A stretch of DNA of 64,000 nucleotides from JBHOQS01 sp042408875 (lineage in GTDB: Bacteria; Chloroflexota; UBA11872; JBHOQS01), in the NCBI GenBank assembly GCA_042408875.1, contig JBHOQS010000019.1, positions 124,001 to 188,000 on the forward strand. Reading direction: 5' to 3'. Shown piece after piece: positions 8,253 to 15,038 of the stretch (the stretch's first letter is position 1; every line of letters begins with the position of its first letter). The notes below the pieces were generated by a model. That model was given only the letters and a program-made list of their open reading frames with translations, was not told where the DNA came from and did not search any database. A program made the position numbers and the translations under genes.

Positions 8253-9299
8253 ATGGGTGAGACGACGGCCCTGGAGCAGCCGCTCCGCAGTGCGACGGCT
8301 TCTGCCGCACGTGCCGGCGAGCCAGAGATCGCCGTAGCGCATCCGCGCCCGGACGAGGAGATCGATCTGGATGCTGCGGCGCGCCGGCTGCTGAACGAGG
8401 CAGACCGCGCCGCCAAGCGTGCACAGATGCCGGGCTGGCTCCGGCGCCTCATGCAGCTCGATCCGTTGCTCAGCCTCTTCCGCCGCGTGCCCCAGATCCT
8501 CTGGTGGTGGATGCGGTATGACCCGCTCCTGCGCTGGGCGGTCGGGCCGACCACACAGTCGAAGGTCGCTGCGTTCAAGATCCTGGTGGGCGAGCGGGCG
8601 GACGAGTATCTGGAGAAGGCTATCGATGCCGACGAGGCCGTGCGCGCTGAGCGGCTGGCGCTGCTGAAGCGCTACGCCAGCGAAGAGAAAGTGCGCCGGC
8701 TGTGTGACGAGTGGTTGGCTCTTCCTGAAGAGCAGCGGGCGCGGCGCATGCACCTGCTGCGGTTGATCATCGAGGTGGCGACTGATCGAGACCTAAACGC
8801 GCGGTATTCCGAGAGCTGGCGCTGGCGGGTCGCCGCTGTGCAATCGCTGCGCAAGATGTGGCAGGCGACCGACGAGCCGAACGAGCGCGCGGCGCTCCTG
8901 GAGGGGTTCAAGGCGATCGGCTACCGCGATCGGTCGCCGGACGTGTTGGTGGAGCTCGTGCGGGCCATTCGCGCGATCCTGGAGCCGGTGTACCGGCGAC
9001 GGCTGGGCATGCGTGAGGACGTCCAGCTCGAGCAGGCGCGCCTCTCCCTGCTGAGCAGCCTGACCAAGCCGACGGCGCTCCATTCGTTCGAGTACAGCGG
9101 CCTGGAGCGTAGCCGCCCGGCACGCTTCGTCCTGTCTGATCAAGAAGAACGTCAACTCGGCCTGATCCTGCTGCATCACTACCATGGCCTCCGGCCTGAG
9201 GTGCGCGGCGAGGTCGCCCTGACCTATGCCATCCTAGAGCAGTACGGCAGCGCCATGCGCCTGCCGCGAGGCGGCCGCTCCCTGGTGGCGGCCCGCTGA
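8253..9299 (+). CDS. Uncharacterised alpha-helical protein, 348 residues
   Basis: No family is recognised. The first 50 residues are low-complexity and acidic. Residues 60-100 form an amphipathic/aromatic stretch (WLRRLMQLDPLLSLFRR, then WWWMRYDPLLRW) that could associate with membranes. The remainder is strongly helical, with charged repeats reminiscent of HEAT/ARM-like solenoids. There is no signal peptide. A GAGAGGAGAG purine site precedes the ATG. The gene is preceded by a strong promoter and two matching palindromes, so its expression is evidently regulated. It is followed by a 15-bp hairpin that also carries the tRNA promoter. Confidence 0.75.
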   Translation: MGETTALEQPLRSATASAARAGEPEIAVAHPRPDEEIDLDAAARRLLNEADRAAKRAQMPGWLRRLMQLDPLLSLFRRVPQILWWWMRYDPLLRWAVGPTTQSKVAAFKILVGERADEYLEKAIDADEAVRAERLALLKRYASEEKVRRLCDEWLALPEEQRARRMHLLRLIIEVATDRDLNARYSESWRWRVAAVQSLRKMWQATDEPNERAALLEGFKAIGYRDRSPDVLVELVRAIRAILEPVYRRRLGMREDVQLEQARLSLLSSLTKPTALHSFEYSGLERSRPARFVLSDQEERQLGLILLHHYHGLRPEVRGEVALTYAILEQYGSAMRLPRGGRSLVAAR

Positions 9300-9306
9300 G
9301 CAGCGC

Positions 9307-9351
9307 CCCACGTCACCGCCGGACGCCTTGACGCGCCGGCGGTGACGTGGG
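9307..9351. terminator. 15-bp stem hairpin after the 8253 gene
   Basis: CCCACGTCACCGCCG (9307-9321) pairs perfectly with 9337-9351, with a 15-nt loop. It directly follows the stop of the upstream gene. The downstream arm overlaps the spacer of the tRNA promoter, so the element may serve both ends. Confidence 0.6.
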
Positions 9352-9356
9352 ATAAT
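9328..9356 (+). promoter_or_regulatory. tRNA-Val promoter
   Basis: TTGACG (9328-9333) and GATAAT (9351-9356) with a 17-nt spacer lie 20 nt before the mature 5' end of the tRNA. The -35 element sits in the loop of the preceding hairpin. Confidence 0.7.
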
Positions 9357-9375
9357 GCATTCTGCTATCCGAGAT

Positions 9376-9449
9376 GGGCGCTTAGCTCAGCTGGTCAGAG
9401 CGCGTGATTCACATTCACGAGGTCAGTGGTTCAAGTCCACTAGCGCCCA
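9376..9449 (+). tRNA. tRNA-Val (CAC anticodon)
   Basis: The 74-nt sequence folds as a complete cloverleaf: acceptor stem GGGCGCT/AGCGCCC (7 perfect pairs), D arm GCTC...GAGC, anticodon stem CGTGA/TCACG with loop TTCACAT (T33, anticodon CAC for Val GTG codons), and T arm AGTGG-TTCAAGT-CCACT. The discriminator is A. CCA is not encoded (ACC then T). It has its own promoter upstream and a terminator downstream, and so is a monocistronic tRNA gene. Confidence 0.95.
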
Positions 9450-9472
9450 CCTCTGGATCCCCGTTTCCGACC

Positions 9473-9513
9473 GGCGGATGTGTGCAGAGCCCCTGCGGAC
9501 ACATCCGCCTTTT
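9473..9513 (+). terminator. Rho-independent terminator of tRNA-Val
   Basis: GGCGGATGTGT (9473-9483) pairs perfectly with ACACATCCGCC (9499-9509), followed immediately by TTTT and C. Confidence 0.85.
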
Positions 9514-9609
9514 CGCGTGCGCGGCCATTACTCCCGGCGCTCTACCTTCCGGCATCCTGATGGTCTAGCCGACTGTGGCGCCGGGGGATAGGCGCAGCGT
9601 ACGAGCCTG

Positions 9610-9618
9610 TGGTACACT
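9610..9618 (+). promoter_or_regulatory. Extended -10 promoter element of infC
   Basis: TGG-TACACT forms an extended -10 element without a good -35. Its expected start (about 9625) lies at or after the first in-frame ATG (9624). That excludes this ATG as initiator and leaves an 80-nt leader. Confidence 0.5.
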
Positions 9619-9707
9619 CTTGAATGTCCCGCCGCCGCAGGCCATGCGCCTGTGGGACGCAGGACTGTGTGCAGTCAGCCAGGAGAGCCAGGAAGGAGTT
9701 GGGAGAG

Positions 9708-10376
9708 ATCGCCGCACCGCCACGACCTGTCCAACAGACAGGGCCACGCCTGAACGAGCGTATCCGCGCCCGCGAGGTGCGGGTCATCGACGAGGAGGGC
9801 AACCAGATCGGCATTATGCCGACCATCGAGGCGCTGCGCCTGGCGCGCGACCGCGGGCTGGATCTCGTGGAGGTCCAGCCCCTGGCGGTGCCGCCGGTGT
9901 GCCGCATCATGGACTACGGCAAGTACAAGTATGAACAGGAAGTACGTGCCCGTCAGTCCCGCCGGCAGGCGCCTCCGAAGGCGGCTGAGCTGAAAGAGGT
10001 CCAGCTCTCGCCAGTGATCGCCGACCACGACCTGCGCATTCGCGTCGAGCAGGCGAAGAAGTTCCTGTCTGCTGGCAGCAAGGTCCGCCTGAGTGTGCGT
10101 TTCAAAGGCATCCACATGCGCCATCCCGAGCTCGGCCAGCAGGTGCTCGAGAAGGCGCTGGACATGCTCAAGGAATACGGGACGCTCGACGGGCAGCCGC
10201 GTATGGAAGGGCGCATCATGAGCGCCCTGGTGGTGCCGACCCGCACCCGCGCCGCAGCGCCACGGCGGCCCAGGCCAGACGAAGCCGGCCTGGCCGCGCC
10301 GCCCCCCTCGAGGCCTGACGGCGCGGTCGAAGCGCCCCCATCCGAGCCCCTGGCGGACCAGGCTACTGCCCTCTAG
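9708..10376 (+). CDS. infC: Translation initiation factor IF-3
   Basis: The protein carries both IF-3 domains. The N domain starts at LNERIRAREVRVID and includes the family signature around DLVEVQPLAVPPVCRIMDYGKYKYE. The C domain contains RVEQAKKFL, VRLSVRFKGIHMRH and the RMEGRIMSALVVP end. IF-3 binds 30S subunits and proofreads start codon and initiator tRNA. A Pro/Ala/Arg-rich tail of about 45 residues extends the C terminus. The start is put at AUC 9708, which follows GGAAGGAG by 9 nt and leaves the usual short lead before LNER. Non-AUG starts (AUU, AUC) are known in infC, where they allow autoregulation. The alternative ATG at 9624 lacks a ribosome site. rpmI and rplT, its usual partners, are absent. 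Confidence 0.9.
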   Translation: MAAPPRPVQQTGPRLNERIRAREVRVIDEEGNQIGIMPTIEALRLARDRGLDLVEVQPLAVPPVCRIMDYGKYKYEQEVRARQSRRQAPPKAAELKEVQLSPVIADHDLRIRVEQAKKFLSAGSKVRLSVRFKGIHMRHPELGQQVLEKALDMLKEYGTLDGQPRMEGRIMSALVVPTRTRAAAPRRPRPDEAGLAAPPPSRPDGAVEAPPSEPLADQATAL

Positions 10377-10483
10377 CGCCGCTGCACGCCGTATCAAGGG
10401 CTCCTGCTTCGGCTGCGGGGCCGCTCGCGCCTGCGGGCTAGCCGCCTGGGTCGAAGCTCGGCTCCATACGCGGGAGGGACATG

Positions 10484-11311
10484 ATGCGCCTGTCACTGTC
10501 GCTCCGCATCGCCGAGACGATGGCGGTAAAGGACCGCGGGCTGTTGCCCTTCGAAGACCTGGTGCAGATTGCCGTTGAGGCCGGGTACGCCGCGGTCTGT
10601 ATGCGCGCCTCGCAGGCCAGCATCGACACGCCGCGTGAACGCCTGGACGAGATGCGGCGCCGGCTCGATGAAGCGGGGCTGGCCGTGTCGATGGTCACCG
10701 GCACGGTGGCGCTGGCCGCCAACACCCCTGACGCGACCGAGGCGCTGCGCAACATCACGCCACACCTCGACCTTGCCGATGCCTTTGGGGCGAAGCTCGT
10801 GCGCATCATGGTCCAGCGTGAGGAGGATATCCCCTGGGCGCAGCGCGCCGCAGATGAGGCGCGCGAGCGCGGTATCACGCTGGCGCACCAGACACACACC
10901 GCCACCCTCTTCGAGACAGTGGACGAATGCTTGGAGATGCTGCGCCGGATCGGCCGGCCCAACGTGGGCATCACCTATGAGCCGGCCAACCTGCTCGCCG
11001 TCGGCGACGACTACGGCCCTGCCGCGCTGCGCCGCCTGGCGCCGCACCTTGTCAACGTTTACCTCCAGAATTACCGGTTCAATCCAGAGGGCATGCCGCT
11101 CCGGACACACCGCGGCACCGTGAGGATCGAGACCATCCCGCTCGACGCCCCCGGGGGCGTCGACTTCGCGCGGGTCTTCGAGGGCTTGCACGCGATCGGG
11201 TATCGCGGCTACGTGACCGTCCACCAGACCGCGGTGGAGGGCGTACCGATCCCCGAGGCGGCACACCGCTACGCACAGTTCCTGCGGCGCTTTCTCGCGC
11301 CGTCAGCATGA
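10484..11311 (+). CDS. TIM-barrel sugar phosphate isomerase/epimerase
   Basis: The 275-residue product is another xylose-isomerase-like TIM barrel, with ITLAHQTHTATLF, VGITYEPANLL (metal Glu), LVNVYLQNYRF and a terminal VTVHQT segment in place of the commoner Glu-ending strand. GGGAGGG lies 5 nt before the ATG at 10484; an ATG one codon earlier is less well spaced. It follows infC by about 100 nt and is convergent with the isomerase-like gene at 11371. It belongs to the wider sugar-catabolic set of the window; the substrate is unknown. Confidence 0.8.
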   Translation: MRLSLSLRIAETMAVKDRGLLPFEDLVQIAVEAGYAAVCMRASQASIDTPRERLDEMRRRLDEAGLAVSMVTGTVALAANTPDATEALRNITPHLDLADAFGAKLVRIMVQREEDIPWAQRAADEARERGITLAHQTHTATLFETVDECLEMLRRIGRPNVGITYEPANLLAVGDDYGPAALRRLAPHLVNVYLQNYRFNPEGMPLRTHRGTVRIETIPLDAPGGVDFARVFEGLHAIGYRGYVTVHQTAVEGVPIPEAAHRYAQFLRRFLAPSA

Positions 11312-11323
11312 GAGCGGCGCACT

Positions 11324-11363
11324 CGGGGCCTACCACAGAGGCAAAGCAGATGGGCAGGCCCCG
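11324..11363. terminator. Hairpin between convergent isomerase genes
   Basis: CGGGGCCT (11324-11331) pairs with AGGCCCCG (11356-11363) across a 24-nt loop in the gap between two convergent genes. No U-run is present. Confidence 0.4.
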
Positions 11364-11370
11364 CACGCTG

Positions 11371-12444
11371 CTAGCGGCGCCGCTTCGCCTGGTACACTAG
11401 GTCGATGAAATCGCGGTTCAGCCCCAGCGCAGCGTAGACTACCTGCTGGCCGCGCACGGCGTCTTTATTCCGACGCGCCTCGTCGAGCGCCTGGCGATCG
11501 ATCTTGCCGGCCAAGTAGTCAATGAACTCCCACGCCAGCACGCTCTGGCGCACCGCAGCGACCTGGTCCTCGGTATAAGGGAACAGGTCGAAGCCTATCC
11601 GCTCACCGTTGCTGCCGTAACCGACCTCCCGCAGCACCAGCGCCAGCTCCAGCGTCTGCATGAAGAAGCTAGCGCCCACCATGTTATCGTCGTCGAAGAC
11701 GCCCCAGCCAGAGTTGGCATGCTGGTGGCCCAGCCGGCCCTCCCGCGCCAGCAGCGTGGCGTACTCGGCCAGGTTCTCTCCGTTCATGATCAAGTGCTGC
11801 CAGTCCATGTTCACTTTGAGGTTGCGCGTATCGACGCCCTTCTCTCCGATCTTGTGGATCACAAAGAGCGTCATGCCGATGTCGCGCATGAGGATCTTCA
11901 TCGCCGGCTCAGAGTTCTTATGCTCTAGCCACATCGGCACGCCGCGCTGGTTGCAGTAGTCCATCACCTCGGCCAGGCCATCGATGAACCAGCCCCACAT
12001 CTGGGCGTAGTCGTTCTGGAAGTTGTAGTTGTAGCCCTCCGCGCCGGGCCACACCAGGAACGTACACTTCAGCTCGGCGCAGAGATCGATGGCGCGCTTG
12101 GCAATCTCGATGGTCTCGCGGCGCAACTCAGCCTTTGGGTTTACAAAAGAACCCAGAGCGAACTTTGGATCAGAGAAGACGCCCAGCGGGATGGCGTAGA
12201 TGTCGTGGCCGCCCAGCGCCTGCTTGATCTGCTCGACGTTCGATTCATTGATTTCGGTCGGATAATGGAATTCATAGCCATCGACGAGATCGCCCAGGCC
12301 ATCCACAGCGCGCTTAGTGCGGTCCACGATGCTCTCGCGGTGCGCTTCAGGGTGGTAGCCGCCCGGCACGAACCGGGTGGCATTGGGCCCGAAGGCCCAG
12401 ATCCCTACAGACGTCTTCAGGCGGCCGGGTGCATCCTCAGGCAT
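11371..12444 (-). CDS. Xylose isomerase-like TIM-barrel protein
   Basis: The 357-residue protein is a sugar isomerase-like TIM barrel of the long class. Key elements are FLVWPGAEGYNYNFQNDYAQ, PMWLEHKNSEP (metal Glu/Lys), LKVNMDWQHLIMNGEN (Asp/His), LGHQHANSGWGVFDDDN (His/Asp) and RIGFDLFPYTED (final Asp). These positions resemble the metal ligands of xylose and rhamnose isomerases. It is likely a ketol-isomerase or 3-epimerase acting on a free sugar. The gene is preceded by two inverted-repeat operators at 12487-12544, which suggests substrate-controlled expression. Confidence 0.82.
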   Translation of the reverse strand: MPEDAPGRLKTSVGIWAFGPNATRFVPGGYHPEAHRESIVDRTKRAVDGLGDLVDGYEFHYPTEINESNVEQIKQALGGHDIYAIPLGVFSDPKFALGSFVNPKAELRRETIEIAKRAIDLCAELKCTFLVWPGAEGYNYNFQNDYAQMWGWFIDGLAEVMDYCNQRGVPMWLEHKNSEPAMKILMRDIGMTLFVIHKIGEKGVDTRNLKVNMDWQHLIMNGENLAEYATLLAREGRLGHQHANSGWGVFDDDNMVGASFFMQTLELALVLREVGYGSNGERIGFDLFPYTEDQVAAVRQSVLAWEFIDYLAGKIDRQALDEARRNKDAVRGQQVVYAALGLNRDFIDLVYQAKRRR

Positions 12445-12486
12445 AGGTCCCTCCTATGCAGTCTGTTGTAGAGATTCGTTCCATGA

Positions 12487-12511
12487 ATGGCTGTACGCTA
12501 CGTGTAGCCAT
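12487..12511. promoter_or_regulatory. Inverted repeat operator A (ATGGCT-N13-AGCCAT)
   Basis: ATGGCT (12487-12492) and AGCCAT (12506-12511) form a 6-bp inverted repeat with a 13-nt spacer, 43 bp upstream of the isomerase-like gene start on the minus strand. The same half-sites recur in operator B. Confidence 0.6.
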
Positions 12512-12513
12512 CA

Positions 12514-12548
12514 CCGTATGGCTGCATATAGCCTATGGAGCCATACGG
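12514..12548. promoter_or_regulatory. Inverted repeat operator B (10-bp arms)
   Basis: CCGTATGGCT (12514-12523) and AGCCATACGG (12539-12548) are perfectly complementary 10-bp arms with a 15-nt spacer. They contain the same ATGGCT/AGCCAT half-sites as operator A. The tandem layout of four half-sites upstream of a sugar isomerase gene is typical of a transcriptional regulator site (LacI-, GntR- or AraC-type). The regulator itself is not identified. Confidence 0.65.
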
Positions 12549-12661
12549 ACGGTCAACCAGACAAAACGGGGTCAGAGCTCACCCGTCTCGCCATTATGGG
12601 CGCTGTGGACAAGGACGTCAATGACGATCATGAGGACGGTCAGGCCAGCGCATTGGGGATT

Positions 12662-12681
12662 TCTGTAATCTCTGTTACAGA
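12662..12681. promoter_or_regulatory. Palindrome TCTGTAA-N6-TTACAGA
   Basis: TCTGTAA (12662-12668) and TTACAGA (12675-12681) flank a 6-nt centre, about 90 bp upstream of the thioredoxin-fold gene. The shape (TGTAA-N6-TTACA) is compatible with a Crp/Fnr-family site, and a gene for such a regulator lies two genes downstream, so autoregulation is possible. Confidence 0.5.
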
Positions 12682-12768
12682 TGGCACACAGGTTGTTGTT
12701 TGAGAATACTTGAGAGAAGCCCGGCAGTGGGGGAATTGCGCCAATAGGAGCCTCTGGAGCGAGGTTCC

Positions 12769-13083
12769 ATGGAGCCAGACGAGATGCCGGAACGCGCGGT
12801 ACGGCTGGAGATTGTCATCGCCAAGGAATATCCCGGCTGCGCAGAGGCCCGCGCGATCGCCCAGGAGATACAGGCCTGCTTCCCGGCGCTCAAGGTTGAG
12901 GTCATTGAGCTCAACGGTACACGCCCGGTCCCCAGCCAGGTCGTCGCCACGCCAACGTATTTGCTTAACGGCCGGGTGGTCTCGCTGGGCAATCCACGGC
13001 GCGCCTGGCTGGTCCAGGAGATTCTTCGCCAGTATTCGACTGCGGAAGTACGGAATACAGAGCTGAGTACCGGTTCTGATTGA
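12769..13083 (+). CDS. Small thioredoxin-fold protein
   Basis: The 104-residue protein has a beta-alpha-beta start (LEIVIAKEYPGCAEARAIAQEI), a second strand VEVIELNG and the cis-proline segment VVATPTYLLNGRVVSLGNP that is characteristic of the thioredoxin fold. Only one cysteine stands in the active-site loop region (PGC), followed by Ala-Glu-Ala, so the usual CxxC is replaced. A one-cysteine or non-redox role is likely. It lies 138 nt before the Crp/Fnr regulator on the same strand. Confidence 0.7.
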   Translation: MEPDEMPERAVRLEIVIAKEYPGCAEARAIAQEIQACFPALKVEVIELNGTRPVPSQVVATPTYLLNGRVVSLGNPRRAWLVQEILRQYSTAEVRNTELSTGSD

Positions 13084-13221
13084 CCAAGCGCAGCGTCTGC
13101 GCCGGCTGGCCACTGGCACAGCAGGCAAGCGTTCACGCTATCCGCCAGCACGTCGCGGTCGCGGCAGCAATCCAGTTGGAGAACTAGCAGCGCCGTCCGC
13201 CAGAAGGAGGGCCATGCGCCG

Positions 13222-13977
13222 ATGTGGACCAGGAGGTTGACGATCCCAGGCCGCCTGCTTGCAGCAGCGGGGCAGCCCGGCGCCAGTCTTCAGCGTCAGG
13301 CCTCATATAAACGGGAGTTCCTGAAACGGGAGTTCCTGAAAGAGATCGACATCTTTCGGGACCTGACGCCGGATGATCTCGCCTGGCTGGAGAGCACCAC
13401 GGTGATGACCACCGTGCGCAAGGGAAGGATCATCTACCATCAGGAAGATACCGCCGAAGGGCTCTTCCTGCTCAAACAGGGCCGTGTACGGCTCTCCCGC
13501 ATCAGCCCGAGCGGCAAGCGGCTGGAACTGGCTATCCTTGAACCCGGTACTTTCTTTGGTGAGATGCCCCTCCTGGGCGAGCAGATGCGCAACGCTGAGG
13601 CTGAAGCTGTCGAGGACTGCACGCTCTGTGTTATGAGCCAGGCCGACATCGAGCGCCTGGTGCTGCGCAATCCCCAGGTGGCGCTACGCATGCTCGCGGT
13701 GCTGGGTCGGCGGCTGGCCGACTGCGAAGCGCGCCTGGAAGCCCTGGCGTATCGCAGTGTGCCGGCGCGGCTCGCTGCTGCACTCCTCCAGCTTGGGCGC
13801 CCGGGCACGATCGAAGGGGTGACCCATCAGGACCTGGGTGACATGGTGGGAGCCTACCGCGAGACCATCACCAAGGTCCTCGACGAGTGGCAGGCGGCTG
13901 GCTACGTCGAGCTAGGACGCCGACGCATCAGGATCCTGAACCGCGACGGCCTGGGTGCGCTCCTGGAGGAATTCTAG
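13222..13977 (+). CDS. Crp/Fnr family transcriptional regulator
   Basis: The product (251 residues from this ATG) has an N-terminal cyclic-nucleotide-binding-like beta barrel (from LKEIDIFRDLTPDDLAWL through PSGKRLELAILEPGTFFGEMPLLGE), a long dimerisation helix and a C-terminal winged helix with the recognition region VTHQDLGDMVGAYRETITKVLDEW. There is no iron-sulphur cysteine cluster, so it is not a classic Fnr. Start choice is uncertain. GGAGGG (13206-13211) best fits an ATG at 13214 that opens only an 8-codon ORF, whereas 13222 is 10 nt away; a GGAGG inside this leader could serve TTG or later starts. An exact 15-bp tandem duplication (13309-13338) repeats KREFL before the domain. Confidence 0.88.
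   Translation: MWTRRLTIPGRLLAAAGQPGASLQRQASYKREFLKREFLKEIDIFRDLTPDDLAWLESTTVMTTVRKGRIIYHQEDTAEGLFLLKQGRVRLSRISPSGKRLELAILEPGTFFGEMPLLGEQMRNAEAEAVEDCTLCVMSQADIERLVLRNPQVALRMLAVLGRRLADCEARLEALAYRSVPARLAAALLQLGRPGTIEGVTHQDLGDMVGAYRETITKVLDEWQAAGYVELGRRRIRILNRDGLGALLEEF
13309..13338 (+). repeat. 15-bp tandem duplication within the regulator gene
   Basis: AAACGGGAGTTCCTG occurs twice, back to back, and remains in frame, repeating the residues KREFL just before the sensor domain. Confidence 0.9.
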
Positions 13978-14139
13978 CGAAGACCTGCTACCACCCGCTC
14001 TCTCGCCACTCTACGGTAATCCCCGCTACGGCAGGACACTACCGCGTGCAAGTAGCATGCTCCGCGGGAAGCGGCGCATCGCCGCCAGCGCAGCATGTCA
14101 TGGCATGCCGGACGAGGTGCTCCAGGCAGAGGAGGTGAG

Positions 14140-14817
14140 ATGGCCTGCCGTCGCGTGTTTGTATGGCTCACTGTCACAGCGCTCGCATTGGTACCAAGGA
14201 GCATTGTGTACCCAGCGGACCTGGCTACGTCTCGGTCGGCCGCTGCACCTGAGGCGGTTGGTTCTGCACAGACCGCTCAGGCAAGCGGCGTGACTATTGA
14301 GATCATCGAACCAAACCAGACAGATCCGATGTCCTGGGTCTTCAGACCTGCCACCATCACGATGCCTACGGGTACGACGGTCACCTGGGTCACCCGTGGC
14401 CTCCAGCCGCACGCCGTGACGGCGGAGGACCTGAGCTGGGACTCCGAGGTCTTCCTCCCAGGTCAGACATACCAACGCACGTTCACCGAGCCCGGGGACG
14501 TGGCGTACTTCTGTCGCATCCACCCGTGGATGAAGGCCACCATCAGCGCCTGCGATTTTGTGCTGGGCTTCAAGACCCTGCGAGACATGATCCCGGAGAT
14601 TGTGGGCCAGTGTCTGGAGAACCAGCGCGTCGGCGGCAACGGCGACGCGCTGCAACAGACTACCGGTGGCCTGCTGGTGTGGCGCAAGGCCGAGAACTGG
14701 ACGGCTTTCACCGATGGCTACCGAACGTGGCTCAACGGTCCGTTCGGTTTGCAGAGCCGGCTGAATACCCAGCGCTTCTCCTGGGAGCCCGACGCAGCCC
14801 AGTACCCCCAGCCCTGA
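14140..14817 (+). CDS. Secreted cupredoxin with C-terminal extension
   Basis: The 226-residue protein has an N-terminal signal-like segment (basic start MACRRV, then a hydrophobic stretch to about residue 25). A plastocyanin-type cupredoxin domain (about residues 50-145) carries the complete type-1 copper ligand set: His in GLQPHAVT, then Cys, His and Met in YFCRIHPWMKA. An extra C-terminal region (about 150-226) carries QQTTGGLLVWRKAENWTAF and a terminal RFSWEP. I recall similar tails in other Chloroflexota extracytoplasmic proteins, but cannot name a domain. Likely role: periplasmic or surface electron carrier. The start at 14140 has GGAGGTGA directly upstream. The gene follows the Crp/Fnr gene. 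Confidence 0.88.
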   Translation: MACRRVFVWLTVTALALVPRSIVYPADLATSRSAAAPEAVGSAQTAQASGVTIEIIEPNQTDPMSWVFRPATITMPTGTTVTWVTRGLQPHAVTAEDLSWDSEVFLPGQTYQRTFTEPGDVAYFCRIHPWMKATISACDFVLGFKTLRDMIPEIVGQCLENQRVGGNGDALQQTTGGLLVWRKAENWTAFTDGYRTWLNGPFGLQSRLNTQRFSWEPDAAQYPQP

Positions 14818-14854
14818 CTAGCCAGTGTAATCTTTTTACCTGTAGTCATTACCT

Positions 14855-14924
14855 GTAATGGCCATTACTATGCGTTTACTATACGTTTACTATGCGCTTA
14901 CTAACGCATTGTAATTGCCATTAC
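14855..14924. promoter_or_regulatory. Repeat-rich regulatory region: two GTAAT palindromes flanking three 11-bp repeats
   Basis: GTAATGGCCATTAC (14855-14868) is a perfect palindrome. GTAATTGCCATTAC (14911-14924) is its near copy with an imperfect centre. Between them lie three tandem 11-bp repeats TATRCGYTTAC (14869-14879, 14880-14890, 14891-14901) and a degenerate fourth (14902-14912). The 11-bp period puts each copy on the same helical face. The block is AT-rich compared with its surroundings and precedes the secreted protein gene at 15039, so it is probably a multi-site operator/promoter. Confidence 0.7.
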
Positions 14925-15038
14925 TGAGCCAGGCTCGTTGCCGTGCTACCGTGTGGCCGTACCTGACCGATGGATCCATGGCACCGGACCCGGCGTCATG
15001 GATCGACGGCCTTTCCCGCGACGACAGGAGGTGCGGCA

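Noticed and set aside
9376..9449. tRNA-Val as attachment site of an integrated element
   Set aside because: No direct repeat of the tRNA 3' end and no integrase gene were found in the window.
12665..12678. GTA-N8-TAC box of the NtcA type
   Set aside because: The pattern fits but it is short and occurs by chance; without an NtcA-like regulator or nitrogen genes it is noted only as part of a palindrome.
12769..13083. Thioredoxin-fold protein as a second selenoprotein
   Set aside because: The frame has no TGA and the active-site position holds a normal Cys with Ala-Glu-Ala after it.
13214..13240. An 8-codon leader peptide before the Crp/Fnr gene
   Set aside because: It has a good ribosome site, but such short frames are frequent; it is mentioned only as an ambiguity of the gene start.
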